The notes: generated from the sequence alone by a model not told the origin. 64,000 nucleotides of DNA from Afifella pfennigii DSM 17143 (GCF_000688515.1 NZ_JHZK01000001.1:310001-374000); one strand, 5' to 3'. Shown: positions 18,134 to 26,947, counted from the first letter of the stretch. Made by a program: numbers and translations.

Positions 18134-19218
18134 GCCTCGGCGACCTTATAGGCGGCAAGCTTGTCGGGATCGGGCACACGCCGCCTCCCGTCGAGGAGGA
18201 TTTCCGGCCCCTCGGCGAGCAAAGGTGGGTCCATGATGCCGTCGACGACGCGCAAAAAGCCGTTCATCTCGCCGGCATTGTCGATATGCACGGCGGCCAC
18301 GGCCGCCTCCATCCAGCAACCGAGATCGGTGGCCACGCCATTGCCGAGCACCGGCTGCATGCCGCAGGCGCGGATCATCGCCAGCCCCTCGATCAGCCGG
18401 TCGAGCCCCGCCATCTTCATGAGCTTCAGCTTGATGAAGTCGGCGCAGCCGAGCTCGGCCGCGCGCTGGATATCGGCGAGCCCGTAGATGGATTCATCCA
18501 GCATCACCGGCGCCTTGGCCGCCCGCTTCACCGCCACCGCCGCCTCCCAGTCCCTCGCCTGGCAGGGTTGCTCGATGAGTTCCACCCCCTCCGGCGCCAC
18601 GCCCGCGGCGAAAGCGACGCCCTCCTCGCGCGTAAAGCCCTGATTGGCGTCGATGCGCAGCATGGCGCGTCCGGCGACGATTTCCTGAACGAGCGCCACC
18701 GCCGCAAGGTCGCGCTCCAAATCGAAGCCGGCCTTCATCTTCAAGGTGGTGTAGCCCTCGCCGATGAGGCGTTCGATCTCCGCCTCCAGCGCCGCCCGGT
18801 TTTCCGGCTTTTCGTTGATGGCGCCGAGAAGCCGCGCCCGCCCGGCGGTGCCCAGAATCGGATGCTCGGCGGTCTGCTCCAGCGCCGTTCGCAGCGCGCA
18901 GGCGGTGAAGGAAAGCTTCGCCGGCAGGTGCGCGATCCTGCGCTCGGCCTCATCGCCGGCGCAGCCGATGAGATAGGGGGCGATCTCCGAGGCCAGGGCA
19001 AAGGCGCTTTGCGCCGTCTCTTCGGTGTAGCCGGGCAGGAGCGTCGCCTCTCCCCAGCCGGACCGGCCTTCCCGGTCCGTCACCTTGACCAGCACGCAGT
19101 CGAAGCCGTGCTGCGGCCCGAAGGCGAGCCGATAGGGCACCTTCAGCGGCACATGCAGCCGATAGAGCTCGATCCGCGCGATCGACGCCTGGTCGGACGG
19201 CTGTTGTCGCGAGAGCAT
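18121..19218 (-). CDS. Enolase-superfamily cycloisomerase/epimerase (second copy)
   Basis: A 365-residue member of the muconate-lactonizing subgroup. The barrel shows TTLKMKAG (K-x-K), RIDANQGF (Asp ligand), LIEQP (Glu ligand), MLDES (Asp ligand) and FIKLKLMKMAG with the opposing lysine. The N-terminal segment VPYRLAFGPQHGFDCVLVKV also fits the muconate cycloisomerase and dipeptide epimerase branch. It is only distantly similar to the enolase-superfamily gene at 65-1198, so it is not a recent duplicate. It is transcribed from a promoter region holding a GAATCGTTTC box. Lactonisation, epimerisation or N-acyl amino acid racemisation are all possible. Confidence 0.87.
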   Translation of the reverse strand: MLSRQQPSDQASIARIELYRLHVPLKVPYRLAFGPQHGFDCVLVKVTDREGRSGWGEATLLPGYTEETAQSAFALASEIAPYLIGCAGDEAERRIAHLPAKLSFTACALRTALEQTAEHPILGTAGRARLLGAINEKPENRAALEAEIERLIGEGYTTLKMKAGFDLERDLAAVALVQEIVAGRAMLRIDANQGFTREEGVAFAAGVAPEGVELIEQPCQARDWEAAVAVKRAAKAPVMLDESIYGLADIQRAAELGCADFIKLKLMKMAGLDRLIEGLAMIRACGMQPVLGNGVATDLGCWMEAAVAAVHIDNAGEMNGFLRVVDGIMDPPLLAEGPEILLDGRRRVPDPDKLAAYKVAEAQFA

Positions 19219-19257
19219 TCCGGGCCTTTCCGGGCTGTGGGGCCGGGAAAATGATCA

Positions 19258-19267
19258 GAATCGTTTC
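19258..19267 (-). promoter_or_regulatory. GAAACGATTC box upstream of the enolase-superfamily gene
   Basis: The sequence GAATCGTTTC (minus strand GAAACGATTC) sits 40 bases upstream of the start at 19218 and matches nine of ten bases of the boxes at 15024 and 15102. It is followed by a second CGTTT repeat. I infer an operator or activator site for the cluster's IclR regulator. Confidence 0.45.
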
Positions 19268-19272
19268 GTTTT

Positions 19273-20154
19273 TCAAGACGATTGATGATGCGCCGCCTTC
19301 TCAAAGGCGTCCCCGACGATGCGGGCCACCGGCCTTTCGGCGAGCGAGGCATGCATGACGAAGCCGATGGTGCGGTAGAGCGGCGGATCGCCGAACTCCA
19401 TCATGCGCAGCGAGGGATCGTCGGCCCCGTCGGTGACGGAGGGGATGATCGAAAATCCGAAGCCGAGGCCGACGAGGAGCCGAATGGCGTCGATCGATTG
19501 CAACTCGGCGGTGGTGTTGGGCTCCAGGCCCATCTCCTTCAGCCGTCGCTCGATGAGGGGCGCCACCCAGGCGGCGCGGTTGAAGCGGATATAGGGCTGG
19601 GCGGCGAACAGCGTGGCAAGGTCCGGCTCGCGCGTGCTGCCCGGCGCGATGACGACGATCTTCTGGCGCTTGATCTCGCGCCAGACAAGGCCCGGCCGCA
19701 GCTCCTTCGGCCGGTGGATGAGCGCCGCATCGAGCTCGCCATGCTCCACGGAGGTGGCGAGGTCTCCCGAAAGCGCCGAGGTCACCGTCACCGTCGGCGC
19801 CGTCGCGCCGCGATTGCGCAGCACCATCAGCGCCGCCGGCAGCAGGCTGGTGAGCACCGTCGGGATGACGCCGATCCTCAGCGCGCCGCCATGCGCGTAA
19901 TCCTCCGACAAGGCCTCCAGCATGGCGTCGTATTCGCCGACGATGGCGCGGGCATGGGCGAGCACGAGGCGTCCGGCCTCCGTCAGCCGCGGCGGACGAT
20001 GCGTGCGGTCGAAGAGCGTCACGCCGAGGCGTTCCTCAAAGCTCGTCACCTGCATGCTGATGGCCGATTGGGTGATGTTGAGACGCCTTGCGGCGGCGGC
20101 GAAGGAGCCGTGATCGGCGATGGCGCGCACCGCCCGGCATTGTCGAATGGACAT
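19273..20154 (-). CDS. LysR-family regulator, divergent from the sulfoacetate operon
   Basis: A 293-residue LysR-type regulator. The N-terminal helix-turn-helix is standard (HGSFAAAARRLNITQSAISMQ near residue 15), and a periplasmic-binding-like effector domain follows. I start it at 20154 (MSIRQC); AAAGGG lies upstream, and the longer frame to 20235 would run into the promoter region. It is divergent from the TTT binding-protein gene with 135 bases between starts, the usual arrangement for a LysR activator of the facing operon. The inducer is likely sulfoacetate or an intermediate. It is not the GntR-type SauR described in Cupriavidus. Confidence 0.88.
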   Translation of the reverse strand: MSIRQCRAVRAIADHGSFAAAARRLNITQSAISMQVTSFEERLGVTLFDRTHRPPRLTEAGRLVLAHARAIVGEYDAMLEALSEDYAHGGALRIGVIPTVLTSLLPAALMVLRNRGATAPTVTVTSALSGDLATSVEHGELDAALIHRPKELRPGLVWREIKRQKIVVIAPGSTREPDLATLFAAQPYIRFNRAAWVAPLIERRLKEMGLEPNTTAELQSIDAIRLLVGLGFGFSIIPSVTDGADDPSLRMMEFGDPPLYRTIGFVMHASLAERPVARIVGDAFEKAAHHQSS

Positions 20155-20222
20155 CCCGTCCCTTTCTTCACGAATTCTGAATTTAATACCAAGTTTTTCC
20201 ACTTCCTCGGAGGGACAAACCC

Positions 20223-20245
20223 TTGTTAGCATCAAAATTCAACAA
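20223..20245. promoter_or_regulatory. Candidate LysR binding site (TTGTT-N13-AACAA)
   Basis: An interrupted palindrome TTGTT-N13-AACAA lies in the 135-base AT-rich spacer between the divergent LysR and TTT binding-protein genes. It is centred about 56 bases before the operon's first ATG. Size and position suit an activator-binding site, but the motif is short and unconfirmed. Confidence 0.35.
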
Positions 20246-20289
20246 TTAGGCCGCGCCAAGAACAAGCGGCTCAACAGGGAGGAGCTCCA

Positions 20290-21282
20290 ATGACGAGCAT
20301 TCTATCGCGGGCTGCGATTGCCGGCGGCTGTCTGCTGGCCCTGACGGCCGGCTCGGCTATCGCGCAGGAAATGGCCAAGCCGGACGGATTTGGCGATCGC
20401 CCCATCACCATCATCGTGCCCTACGGCGCCGGCGGCGGCTCCGATCAGCTGACCCGCGCCATGGCGAGCGCCATGGAGGAAGTCTCCGACCTCAGCTTCC
20501 AGGTCGTCAACAAGCCCGGCGGCGGCGGCACGGCGGCCATCCCCGACTTCATGCTGGCGCGCGCCGACGGCTACACCATCATGGAAGCCATCGACGATGC
20601 CGTCTCCGCCTATGCTTCCGGCGAGATCAGGGAAAATCCGGCTGAGGATTGGATCCCGCTATGCATGGCGCAGATCACCTTCAACCAGCTCTATATCCGC
20701 AGCGACGACGAGCGCTTCTCCGATTGGGAGAGCTTCGTCGCCTACGCCAAGGACAATCCGGGCGAGGTCTCCATCGCCAATGTCGGCAAGGCCAAGTCGA
20801 TGGAGCGCATCAGCATGGACCAGTTGGAGGAAGTGGTCGGCATCGAGACCAAGCAGATTTCCTTCGACAAGCCCGCCGAGCGCTATGGCGCCCTGATCGG
20901 CGGCCATGTCGACGCTCTCTTCGAGCAGCCCGGCGACGTGCGCAACTTCCTCGAGGCCGGCCAGATGAAGCCGATCGTCACCTTCCTCAACGAGCGTCCG
21001 GAACTCTTCTCCGACACCCCGACCATCCGCGAGGTGGGCGCCGAGTTCGAGCCGCTGACCCGCTTCCGCGGCTTCTACGTCAAGGCCGGCACGCCTGAGG
21101 ATCGCGTCGCTTACCTGGAGGCCGTCTGCGAGGCGGGCTTCAACACCGAGAGCTTCCAGAACTTCAACAAGGACAAGTTCATGGACGTGATCGATTCCTA
21201 TCGCGATCGCGAGGGCGCGGTGGAGCTGATCAACAACGCCGCTCAGACCTACAAGGAAAAATTCGCCGAAATGAGCAACTGA
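20290..21282 (+). CDS. Tripartite tricarboxylate transporter binding protein (TctC type)
   Basis: A 330-residue periplasmic binding protein of the Bug/TctC family. A Sec signal peptide (about residues 1-25, ending GSAIAQ) precedes the mature domain. ITIIVPYGAGGGSDQLTR near residue 40 is the family motif for carboxylate binding, and VVNKPGGGGTAAIPDF follows. It is the first gene of the operon leading to Xsc, which suggests that it binds sulfoacetate, a small sulfonated carboxylate. Known Bug proteins bind carboxylates, so the ligand is inference from context. A GGAGG-like ribosome-binding site precedes the ATG. Confidence 0.85.
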   Translation: MTSILSRAAIAGGCLLALTAGSAIAQEMAKPDGFGDRPITIIVPYGAGGGSDQLTRAMASAMEEVSDLSFQVVNKPGGGGTAAIPDFMLARADGYTIMEAIDDAVSAYASGEIRENPAEDWIPLCMAQITFNQLYIRSDDERFSDWESFVAYAKDNPGEVSIANVGKAKSMERISMDQLEEVVGIETKQISFDKPAERYGALIGGHVDALFEQPGDVRNFLEAGQMKPIVTFLNERPELFSDTPTIREVGAEFEPLTRFRGFYVKAGTPEDRVAYLEAVCEAGFNTESFQNFNKDKFMDVIDSYRDREGAVELINNAAQTYKEKFAEMSN

Positions 21283-21295
21283 GCGAGCGGGAAAG

Positions 21296-21330
21296 AAGCC
21301 GGCGGGGCATGCGCTCTGCCGGCTTTTCTT
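21296..21330 (+). terminator. Hairpin plus T-rich tract after the binding-protein gene
   Basis: AAGCCGGC (21296-21303) pairs with GCCGGCTT (21318-21325) across a 14-base loop and is followed by TTCTT. It lies 14 bases after the TctC stop and 37 bases before tctB. This looks like a weak intrinsic terminator or attenuator that would leave more transcript for the binding protein than for the membrane subunits, a common arrangement in binding-protein-dependent importers. Confidence 0.6.
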
Positions 21331-21361
21331 ATGCCTGTGCGACGACAAGGAGGAAACGAAG

Positions 21362-21940
21362 TTGAGCAATGCTCGTTCGGGTGCCGGAAATTCGCCCGCA
21401 ACGCTCGCAAGTCATAGCGGGCCCGTCATCGAGTGGCTGATCTGGATGGCGATCGCGGGCTTGGCCTACTCCCAGACCCGCTTCTTCGACGAGGACATCG
21501 CCAACTTCTCTTTCGGCGCCACCGGCTGGCCGCGCGCCATCTGCCTCTTGATCGCCCTCGGCGCCACCTGCCAGCTCGTCTATAAGCTCGCCGGCCGCGG
21601 CGAGGAGGCCGAAGAGCCGTCCTCCGCCACCGGCGCCGCCACCCAGGACGGTGGCCACCGTCTGGCGCAGCGCGCGGCGATCTTCGTCCTGCCCTTTGTC
21701 TATCTCTACGTCACGCCGCTGATCGGCTTTTACGTCGCCACGCCGGTTTTCATCGTCGCCCTTCTTCTGCTGCTGGAGGTACGCTCGCCACTGGTGATCG
21801 CGGGCGTCACCGGCATCGTCTACATCCTCATTCTGCTCATCTTCACGCGCTTCTTCTATGTGGCGCTGCCCAACGGCCGCCTCGACGGCTTCTACGAGTT
21901 CAACAACGCGATCATCGCCATCGCGCGCACCGGGCTCTAG
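21362..21940 (+). CDS. Tripartite tricarboxylate transporter small membrane subunit (TctB type)
   Basis: A 192-residue membrane protein with about four helices and the layout of TctB, the less conserved small subunit of TTT carriers. The start is a TTG at 21362 preceded by a strong AAGGAGG eight bases upstream; no ATG gives a better start. Helices lie near residues 23-40, 56-76, 104-130 and 138-170. It sits between the binding protein and TctA, with only 9 bases before the tctA ATG. It is expected to stabilise the TctA channel. Confidence 0.85.
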   Translation: MSNARSGAGNSPATLASHSGPVIEWLIWMAIAGLAYSQTRFFDEDIANFSFGATGWPRAICLLIALGATCQLVYKLAGRGEEAEEPSSATGAATQDGGHRLAQRAAIFVLPFVYLYVTPLIGFYVATPVFIVALLLLLEVRSPLVIAGVTGIVYILILLIFTRFFYVALPNGRLDGFYEFNNAIIAIARTGL

Positions 21941-21949
21941 GGGCGCGCC

Positions 21950-23473
21950 ATGGACCTTTTCTTCGGCGGCACGCTCGCCCTTTTCGGCAGCTTTCACACC
22001 AGTCTCATCTTCGCCCTCGGCCTTGTCGGCGGCATGCTTTTCGGCGCCATTCCGGGCGTCAACATGCTGACGCTCGGCGCCGTGCTCCTGCCCTTCACCG
22101 CCACCATGGACCCGACCGAGGCGGTGATGCTGTTTTCCGTCATCTACTGCGCCGGCGTCTTCGGCGGCGCCATCACCGCCATCTTGTTCAACATCCCTGG
22201 CGCGCCGGAAAACGCTCCGACCTGCTTCGACGGCTATCCGATGACGCAGAAGGGCGAGGCGGGCAAGGCGATCGGCGCCGCCGTCATGTGCTCGGCCGTC
22301 GGCGGTGTCGCCTCGGCGATTTTGATGATGACGGCGACCGGCCTCGTCGCCAGCTTCGCCATCCGTTCCTTTGGGCCGCCGGAAATCTTCGCGCTGATCT
22401 TCTTCGGCCTCGCCGTCTCCGCCTCCATCGGCGCCAAGACCTTGTGGAAGGGCTGGCTGTCCGTCTTCGCCGGGCTGCTCATCGCCACCGTCGGCACCGA
22501 TCCGGTGGCCGGCGTGCCGCGCTTCAACGAGGGTTCCTTCTTCGGGCTTCAATACCAGTCCTACTATTTGTCCGCCGGCATCCACTTCATCCCGATGATC
22601 CTCGGCTTCTTCGCCGTCTCCGAGGTGCTCGCCCAGTCCATCAACATCTCCAAGGGCACGCGCGAGCGTCCCAAGGCGGCACTCGACTTTCCCAGCCTGG
22701 CCGAGTTCTGGCGCGTGCGCTTCACCATGCTGCGCTCCATCGTCATCGGCTTCTTCTCCGGCGTTCTGCCGGGCATCGGCGCCACCCTCGCCGCCTTCCT
22801 CGGCTACAGCCAGGCGCAGCGCTGGTCGAAGAATGGCAAGAATTTCGGCAAGGGCGAGCTGGAGGGCGTCGTCGCCTCCGAGACCGCCAACAATTCCGCC
22901 ACCGGCGCCGCGATGATCCCGCTTCTCGCCCTCGGCCTGCCGGGCGGCGCGCTGACGGCGATGATCATGGGCATCTTCCAGATCCACGGCATGGAGCCCG
23001 GGCCGCTCATCTTCATCAATTCCAGCGATCTCGTCTGGGTCACCTTCGCGGCGATGTTCTGGGCCAATGTCGCCATCATCGGCCTTGGCTGGGTGCAGAC
23101 CAAGACCGTCGTCCATATCCTGCGCATTCCCTTCCGCTGGCTGGCGCCCGGCATCCTCATGCTGGCGACCGTCGGCGCCTTCGGCCTGCGCAACCTGATG
23201 ATCGATGTCTGGGTGATGTTTCTGGCCGGCGTCGTCGGATACTTCCTGCGCGCCACCGGCTATTCGGCCGCCGGCATCGTCCTCGGCCTCATCCTCGGCA
23301 AGCTCGGCGAATCCGCCTTCGCCAAATCCATGCAGCTCATGGACTTCAACCTGCTCGGCTTCTTCGAGCGGCCGATCGCGGCAATCCTCATCCTGCTCGG
23401 CCTGGCGGCGATCGTCACCAGCATCGTCAGCGAGATCCGCGGCAAGGAGATCCAGAAAGCGCTCCTGGACTGA
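21950..23473 (+). CDS. Tripartite tricarboxylate transporter large membrane subunit (TctA type)
   Basis: A 507-residue protein with around 12 helices and strong TctA signatures: GAIPGVNMLTLGAVLLPFT near residue 28, GAPENAPTCFDGYPM near residue 85, SGVLPGIGATLAAFLGYSQ and the repeat LLALGLPGGALTAMIMG. It is the ion-coupled channel of a three-component importer with the upstream B and C subunits. Its end is 41 bases from the next gene. By context it carries sulfoacetate; in Cupriavidus that job is done by the unrelated MFS protein SauU. Confidence 0.9.
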   Translation: MDLFFGGTLALFGSFHTSLIFALGLVGGMLFGAIPGVNMLTLGAVLLPFTATMDPTEAVMLFSVIYCAGVFGGAITAILFNIPGAPENAPTCFDGYPMTQKGEAGKAIGAAVMCSAVGGVASAILMMTATGLVASFAIRSFGPPEIFALIFFGLAVSASIGAKTLWKGWLSVFAGLLIATVGTDPVAGVPRFNEGSFFGLQYQSYYLSAGIHFIPMILGFFAVSEVLAQSINISKGTRERPKAALDFPSLAEFWRVRFTMLRSIVIGFFSGVLPGIGATLAAFLGYSQAQRWSKNGKNFGKGELEGVVASETANNSATGAAMIPLLALGLPGGALTAMIMGIFQIHGMEPGPLIFINSSDLVWVTFAAMFWANVAIIGLGWVQTKTVVHILRIPFRWLAPGILMLATVGAFGLRNLMIDVWVMFLAGVVGYFLRATGYSAAGIVLGLILGKLGESAFAKSMQLMDFNLLGFFERPIAAILILLGLAAIVTSIVSEIRGKEIQKALLD

Positions 23474-23514
23474 CGGAGCCGGAGCCTTTCGCGACAGACG
23501 AAGGAGAAAGATAC

Positions 23515-24942
23515 GTGGCCACCGCAACCAAGACCGTTCCCCTACGCGATGACCCCGTGCAGGTCGTCACCGAGCTTCTGGCGCGGGCCCGGCGCGCCAT
23601 GGACGCCTACGAGAACGATGACCAGGCGCGCGTCGACGAGGCGGTCACCGCGCTCGCCTGGTCGATCTACAAGCCGGAGCATGCCCGCCTTCTCGCCGAG
23701 CTCGCCGTCGCCGATACGGGGCTTGGCGACGTGGACTCCAAAATCGTCAAGAACACCCGCAAGACATTCGGCACGCTGCGCGACCTGATGCGCGCGAAGA
23801 CCGTCGGCATCATCGAGGAGGCTCCGGAGCGCGGCCTTGTCAAATACGGCAAGCCGGTGGGCGTCGTGGCCGCCATCTGCCCCTCCACCAATCCCGCCGC
23901 GACGCCGGTCAACAAGGCGATGATGGCGCTGAAAGGCGGCAACGCCGTCATCATCGCCCCCTCCCCCGCCGGCGCCAAGACCACGGCGCGGACCGTCGAG
24001 CTGATGCGCCGGGAGCTGGCGAAATGCGGCCATCCGGAGGATCTGGTGCAGATCCTGCCCGCGCCCGTCTCCAAGGAATCGACGCAGGCGCTGATGGAGC
24101 GCGCCGATCTCGTCGTCGTCACCGGCAGCCAGAACAACGTGCAGCGCGCCATGCGCTCCGGCAAGGTGGCGATCGGCGTCGGCGCCGGCAACGTGCCCGT
24201 CATCGTCGACGAGACCGCCGACCTTGACGACGCGGCCGAGAAAATCTGCGCCTCCAAGGTCTTCGACAACGCCACCTCCTGCTCTTCGGAAAACTCCGTC
24301 GTCATCCTCGATGCCGTCTACGAGGAGGCGATGGCCGCGCTGCAGCGCGTCGGCGGTTGGCGCGCCTCGCCGGGGGAGAAGGCCAAGATCGCCGCCACCC
24401 TGTGGCAGGACGGCCATCTCAACCGCCATGTCATCGCCAAGGACGCCGATGTCAGCGCCGAGGCGATGGGCCTGCCGGAGGAGGCCAAGAGGGCCCGCTT
24501 CTTCATGGTGGAGGAGGATGAGGTCGGCGGGCGGAACTCCTTCGCCGACGAGAAGCTCTCCCTCGTCCTCACCGTCTACCGCGCCAGCGACTTTGAGGAC
24601 GCCAGGCGCATCGTGCGCGCCATCCTGGAGGTGAAGGGCAAGGGCCATTCCGTCGGCATCCACACCGCCGACCCGCAGCGCCCGCACGAGCTGGCGGCGA
24701 GCACCGACGTGGTGCGGGTCCTCGTCAACCAGGCCCATACCTTCGGCAATGGCGGCAGTTTCGAGAATTGCCTGCCCTTCACCCTGTCGATGGGCGGCGG
24801 CACCTGGGCGAACAACTCCATCTCGGAGAACCTCAATGTCCGCCATTTCATCAACGTCACCCACCTCGTCACCACGATTGCCGAGGACAAGCCGTCCGAA
24901 GAGGAGCTCTTCGGCGCCTATTGGAAGAAATACGGGGCTTGA
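23515..24942 (+). CDS. sauS: CoA-acylating aldehyde dehydrogenase, probable sulfoacetaldehyde dehydrogenase
   Basis: A 475-residue acylating aldehyde dehydrogenase of the EutE/AdhE-N type. The catalytic Cys is C256 in ATSCSSEN. GSQNNVQRAMRSG and GVGAGNVPVIVDE form the cofactor site. It starts at GTG 23515 with AAGGAG upstream. Next to an acyl-CoA ligase pair and Xsc it would reduce sulfoacetyl-CoA to sulfoacetaldehyde with NAD(P)H, the role of SauS in Cupriavidus necator. The reaction class is well supported and the substrate is inferred from xsc two genes away. Plain acetaldehyde or succinate semialdehyde chemistry is the alternative. Confidence 0.82.
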   Translation: MATATKTVPLRDDPVQVVTELLARARRAMDAYENDDQARVDEAVTALAWSIYKPEHARLLAELAVADTGLGDVDSKIVKNTRKTFGTLRDLMRAKTVGIIEEAPERGLVKYGKPVGVVAAICPSTNPAATPVNKAMMALKGGNAVIIAPSPAGAKTTARTVELMRRELAKCGHPEDLVQILPAPVSKESTQALMERADLVVVTGSQNNVQRAMRSGKVAIGVGAGNVPVIVDETADLDDAAEKICASKVFDNATSCSSENSVVILDAVYEEAMAALQRVGGWRASPGEKAKIAATLWQDGHLNRHVIAKDADVSAEAMGLPEEAKRARFFMVEEDEVGGRNSFADEKLSLVLTVYRASDFEDARRIVRAILEVKGKGHSVGIHTADPQRPHELAASTDVVRVLVNQAHTFGNGGSFENCLPFTLSMGGGTWANNSISENLNVRHFINVTHLVTTIAEDKPSEEELFGAYWKKYGA

Positions 24943-24950
24943 GAGCGAAC

Positions 24951-26087
24951 ATGAACTTTGAGGAACACGCGGCCAAGCCGCTCTTGAACGAAGCCGGCAT
25001 CGAAACGCCGAAGGGCCGTCTCGTCGCCACGCCGCGGGAAGCGGCGGCCGCCGCCGAGGCGATCGGTCCCTGCGTGGTCAAGGCGCAGGCCCCGACCGGC
25101 AAGCGCGGCAAGGCCGGCGGCATCAAGCTCGCCGCGAGCCCCGAGGAAGCTGCGCGCTACGCCGAGGCCATTCTCGGCATGGTGATCGACGGCTGGCCGA
25201 TAGAGCGCCTGCTGGTGGAGGCACAGGTGCCGATCGCCCGCGAATTCTACGCCGCTGTTCTCGACGACACCGCCGCGCGCAATCCGGTGGTTCTCTTTTC
25301 CCGCATGGGCGGCATGGACGTCGAAGAGGCGGCCGAACGCGACCCCGACGCCATGCGCCGCATTCCGGTCGACATCAACGAGGGCCTGTCGCTGGAAGCG
25401 GCGAAGGCGGGGCTGGAAGGCCTCGGGCTCGACGGGGCCGAGGCCGCCGTCGCCGAGGTGCTGACGAAGCTCTACGCCCTCTACCGCAAGGTCGACGCCG
25501 AGCTCGTTGAGATCAATCCCCTCTGCCTCACCGCCGACGGCAAGCTCGTCGCCCTCGACTGCAAGCTCACCCTCGACGATGCCGCCGCGCCGCGCCAGGA
25601 AGAGCTGGCGAAGAAGGCCGCCCCGCCGAAGACGACGGCGCTGGAGGCGGAGGCCGCCGCCGCCGGCCTCAAATACATCGAGCTCTCCGGCTCCGTCGGC
25701 GTCCTGGCCAACGGCGCCGGCCTGACGATGACGACGATGGACGCCATCACCCATTTCGGCGGCGAGCCGGCCAATTTCCTGGAGATCGGCGGCGAGGCCT
25801 ATACCAAGGCCGAGGTGGCGCTCTCCATCCTGTTGAAGAACCCCGATATCCGCAGCCTCTTGGTCAATTTCTGCGGCGCCTTCGCCCGCACCGACGTCAT
25901 GGCCGACGGCGTGGTCAAGGCCTGGAAGGCGCTTGACCCGGACATACCGGTCTTCTTCACCATCCACGGCACGGGCGAGGAAGAGGCGGTGGCGCTGGTG
26001 GAGCGCGAGCTCGGCATCAAGCCGGCCGACCTCATGGACGACGCGGTGCGTCAGGCTGTGGCCGCCGCGCGGGAGGCCGCGGCATGA
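24951..26087 (+). CDS. ATP-grasp acyl-CoA ligase beta subunit (SucC-like)
   Basis: A 378-residue protein with succinyl-CoA synthetase beta layout: an N-terminal ATP-grasp domain (CVVKAQAPTGKRGKAGGIKLA near residue 38, then VEINPLCLTADGKLVALDCKL near residue 183) and a C-terminal flavodoxin-like domain. It starts 8 bases after the dehydrogenase stop, and its TGA overlaps the ATG of the alpha subunit. With that subunit it should form an ADP-forming acid:CoA ligase. In this operon sulfoacetate is the likely acid. SqwKL in the sulfo-transketolase pathway is, as I recall it, a comparable ADP-forming sulfoacetate-CoA ligase. A malate or succinate ligase cannot be excluded. Confidence 0.82.
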   Translation: MNFEEHAAKPLLNEAGIETPKGRLVATPREAAAAAEAIGPCVVKAQAPTGKRGKAGGIKLAASPEEAARYAEAILGMVIDGWPIERLLVEAQVPIAREFYAAVLDDTAARNPVVLFSRMGGMDVEEAAERDPDAMRRIPVDINEGLSLEAAKAGLEGLGLDGAEAAVAEVLTKLYALYRKVDAELVEINPLCLTADGKLVALDCKLTLDDAAAPRQEELAKKAAPPKTTALEAEAAAAGLKYIELSGSVGVLANGAGLTMTTMDAITHFGGEPANFLEIGGEAYTKAEVALSILLKNPDIRSLLVNFCGAFARTDVMADGVVKAWKALDPDIPVFFTIHGTGEEEAVALVERELGIKPADLMDDAVRQAVAAAREAAA

Positions 26088-26947
26088 TCTTGCGCAAGCA
26101 TCACAAAATCCTCGTTCAGGGCATGACCGGCAAGCAGGGCACCTTCTGGACGGAGGCCATGATCGATTACGGCGCCGACGTCGTCGCCGGCGTCAATCCG
26201 CGAAAGGCCGGCACGGAACATCTCGGCCGGCCGGTCTTCGCCAGCGCTCGCGAGGCGGCGGCAGCAGAGCCCTTCGACGTGGCGCTGATGTTCGTGCCGC
26301 CGATGGGCGCCCGGGCGGCGGCCATCGACGCCTGCGAGGCCGGCGCCAGGCTCATCGTCTGCCTGACGGAGCACATCCCCTCCCACGACGTCATGGAGAT
26401 GCATGCCGCGGCCAAGGCGAGCGGAGCGCGCATCGTCGGGCCGAACACGGCCGGCCTCGTCACGCCGGGCGAGAGCTTCGCCGGCATCATGCCGGCCTTC
26501 AACGAGCGCGTCTTCAAGCCGGGCCGCGTCGGCGTCATCTCGCGCTCCGGCAGCCTTGGCACTCTCCTCTGTCTCAATCTGGTCCAAGCCGGCATGGGCG
26601 TCTCCGTCTTCTATGGCGTCGGCGGCGATCCGATGATCGGCACGACGCCGCGCGAGGCGCTCCAGTTCCTGGATGAGGACGAGGGCACCGACGCGGTGGT
26701 CATTTGTGGCGAGATCGGCGGATCGGCCGAGGAGGAAGCGGCCGAATACGCCAGCGGCATGGCAAAGCCCGTGGCCGCCTTCATCGCTGGGCGCGCCTCG
26801 CCGCCGGGGAAGAAGATGGGCCATGCCGGCGCCATCGTCTCCGGCGGCAAGGGCGACTACGCCTCCAAGCGGCGCGCCCTGGAAGCGGCCGGTGTCGCCG
26901 TCGCCGACGTACCGAGTGAGACGCCGGGCCTGTTGAAGGCGGCCTGA
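26084..26947 (+). CDS. Acyl-CoA ligase alpha subunit (SucD-like)
   Basis: A 287-residue succinyl-CoA synthetase alpha-type protein. The N-terminal CoA-binding Rossmann domain begins VQGMTGKQGTFWTEAMIDYGA. VGPNTAGLVTPGE and ISRSGSLGT follow, and the phosphorylated histidine lies in MGHAGAIVSGGKGD near residue 247. Complete catalytic motifs mean it is functional. It is translationally coupled to the beta subunit (ATGA). The pair would load the sulfonated acid onto CoA at the cost of ATP to ADP, feeding the acylating dehydrogenase. An 81-base spacer with a GC hairpin separates it from xsc. Confidence 0.83.
   Translation: MILRKHHKILVQGMTGKQGTFWTEAMIDYGADVVAGVNPRKAGTEHLGRPVFASAREAAAAEPFDVALMFVPPMGARAAAIDACEAGARLIVCLTEHIPSHDVMEMHAAAKASGARIVGPNTAGLVTPGESFAGIMPAFNERVFKPGRVGVISRSGSLGTLLCLNLVQAGMGVSVFYGVGGDPMIGTTPREALQFLDEDEGTDAVVICGEIGGSAEEEAAEYASGMAKPVAAFIAGRASPPGKKMGHAGAIVSGGKGDYASKRRALEAAGVAVADVPSETPGLLKAA

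Noticed and set aside
22288-23514. Long plus-strand frame running from within tctA into the dehydrogenase gene
   Set aside because: The Arg/His-rich stretch is the wrong frame of tctA; the dehydrogenase begins at the GTG at 23515 behind AAGGAG.
21329-23527. A 732-residue minus-strand open frame opposite tctB and tctA
   Set aside because: Low-complexity Asp/Gly/Glu/Arg composition with no domain; it is a shadow of transporter genes with clear family motifs.
23515-24942. Reading the acylating dehydrogenase as an acetaldehyde or ethanolamine-pathway enzyme
   Set aside because: No ethanolamine or alcohol genes are nearby, while ligase, Xsc and Pta genes directly follow; kept only as an alternative.
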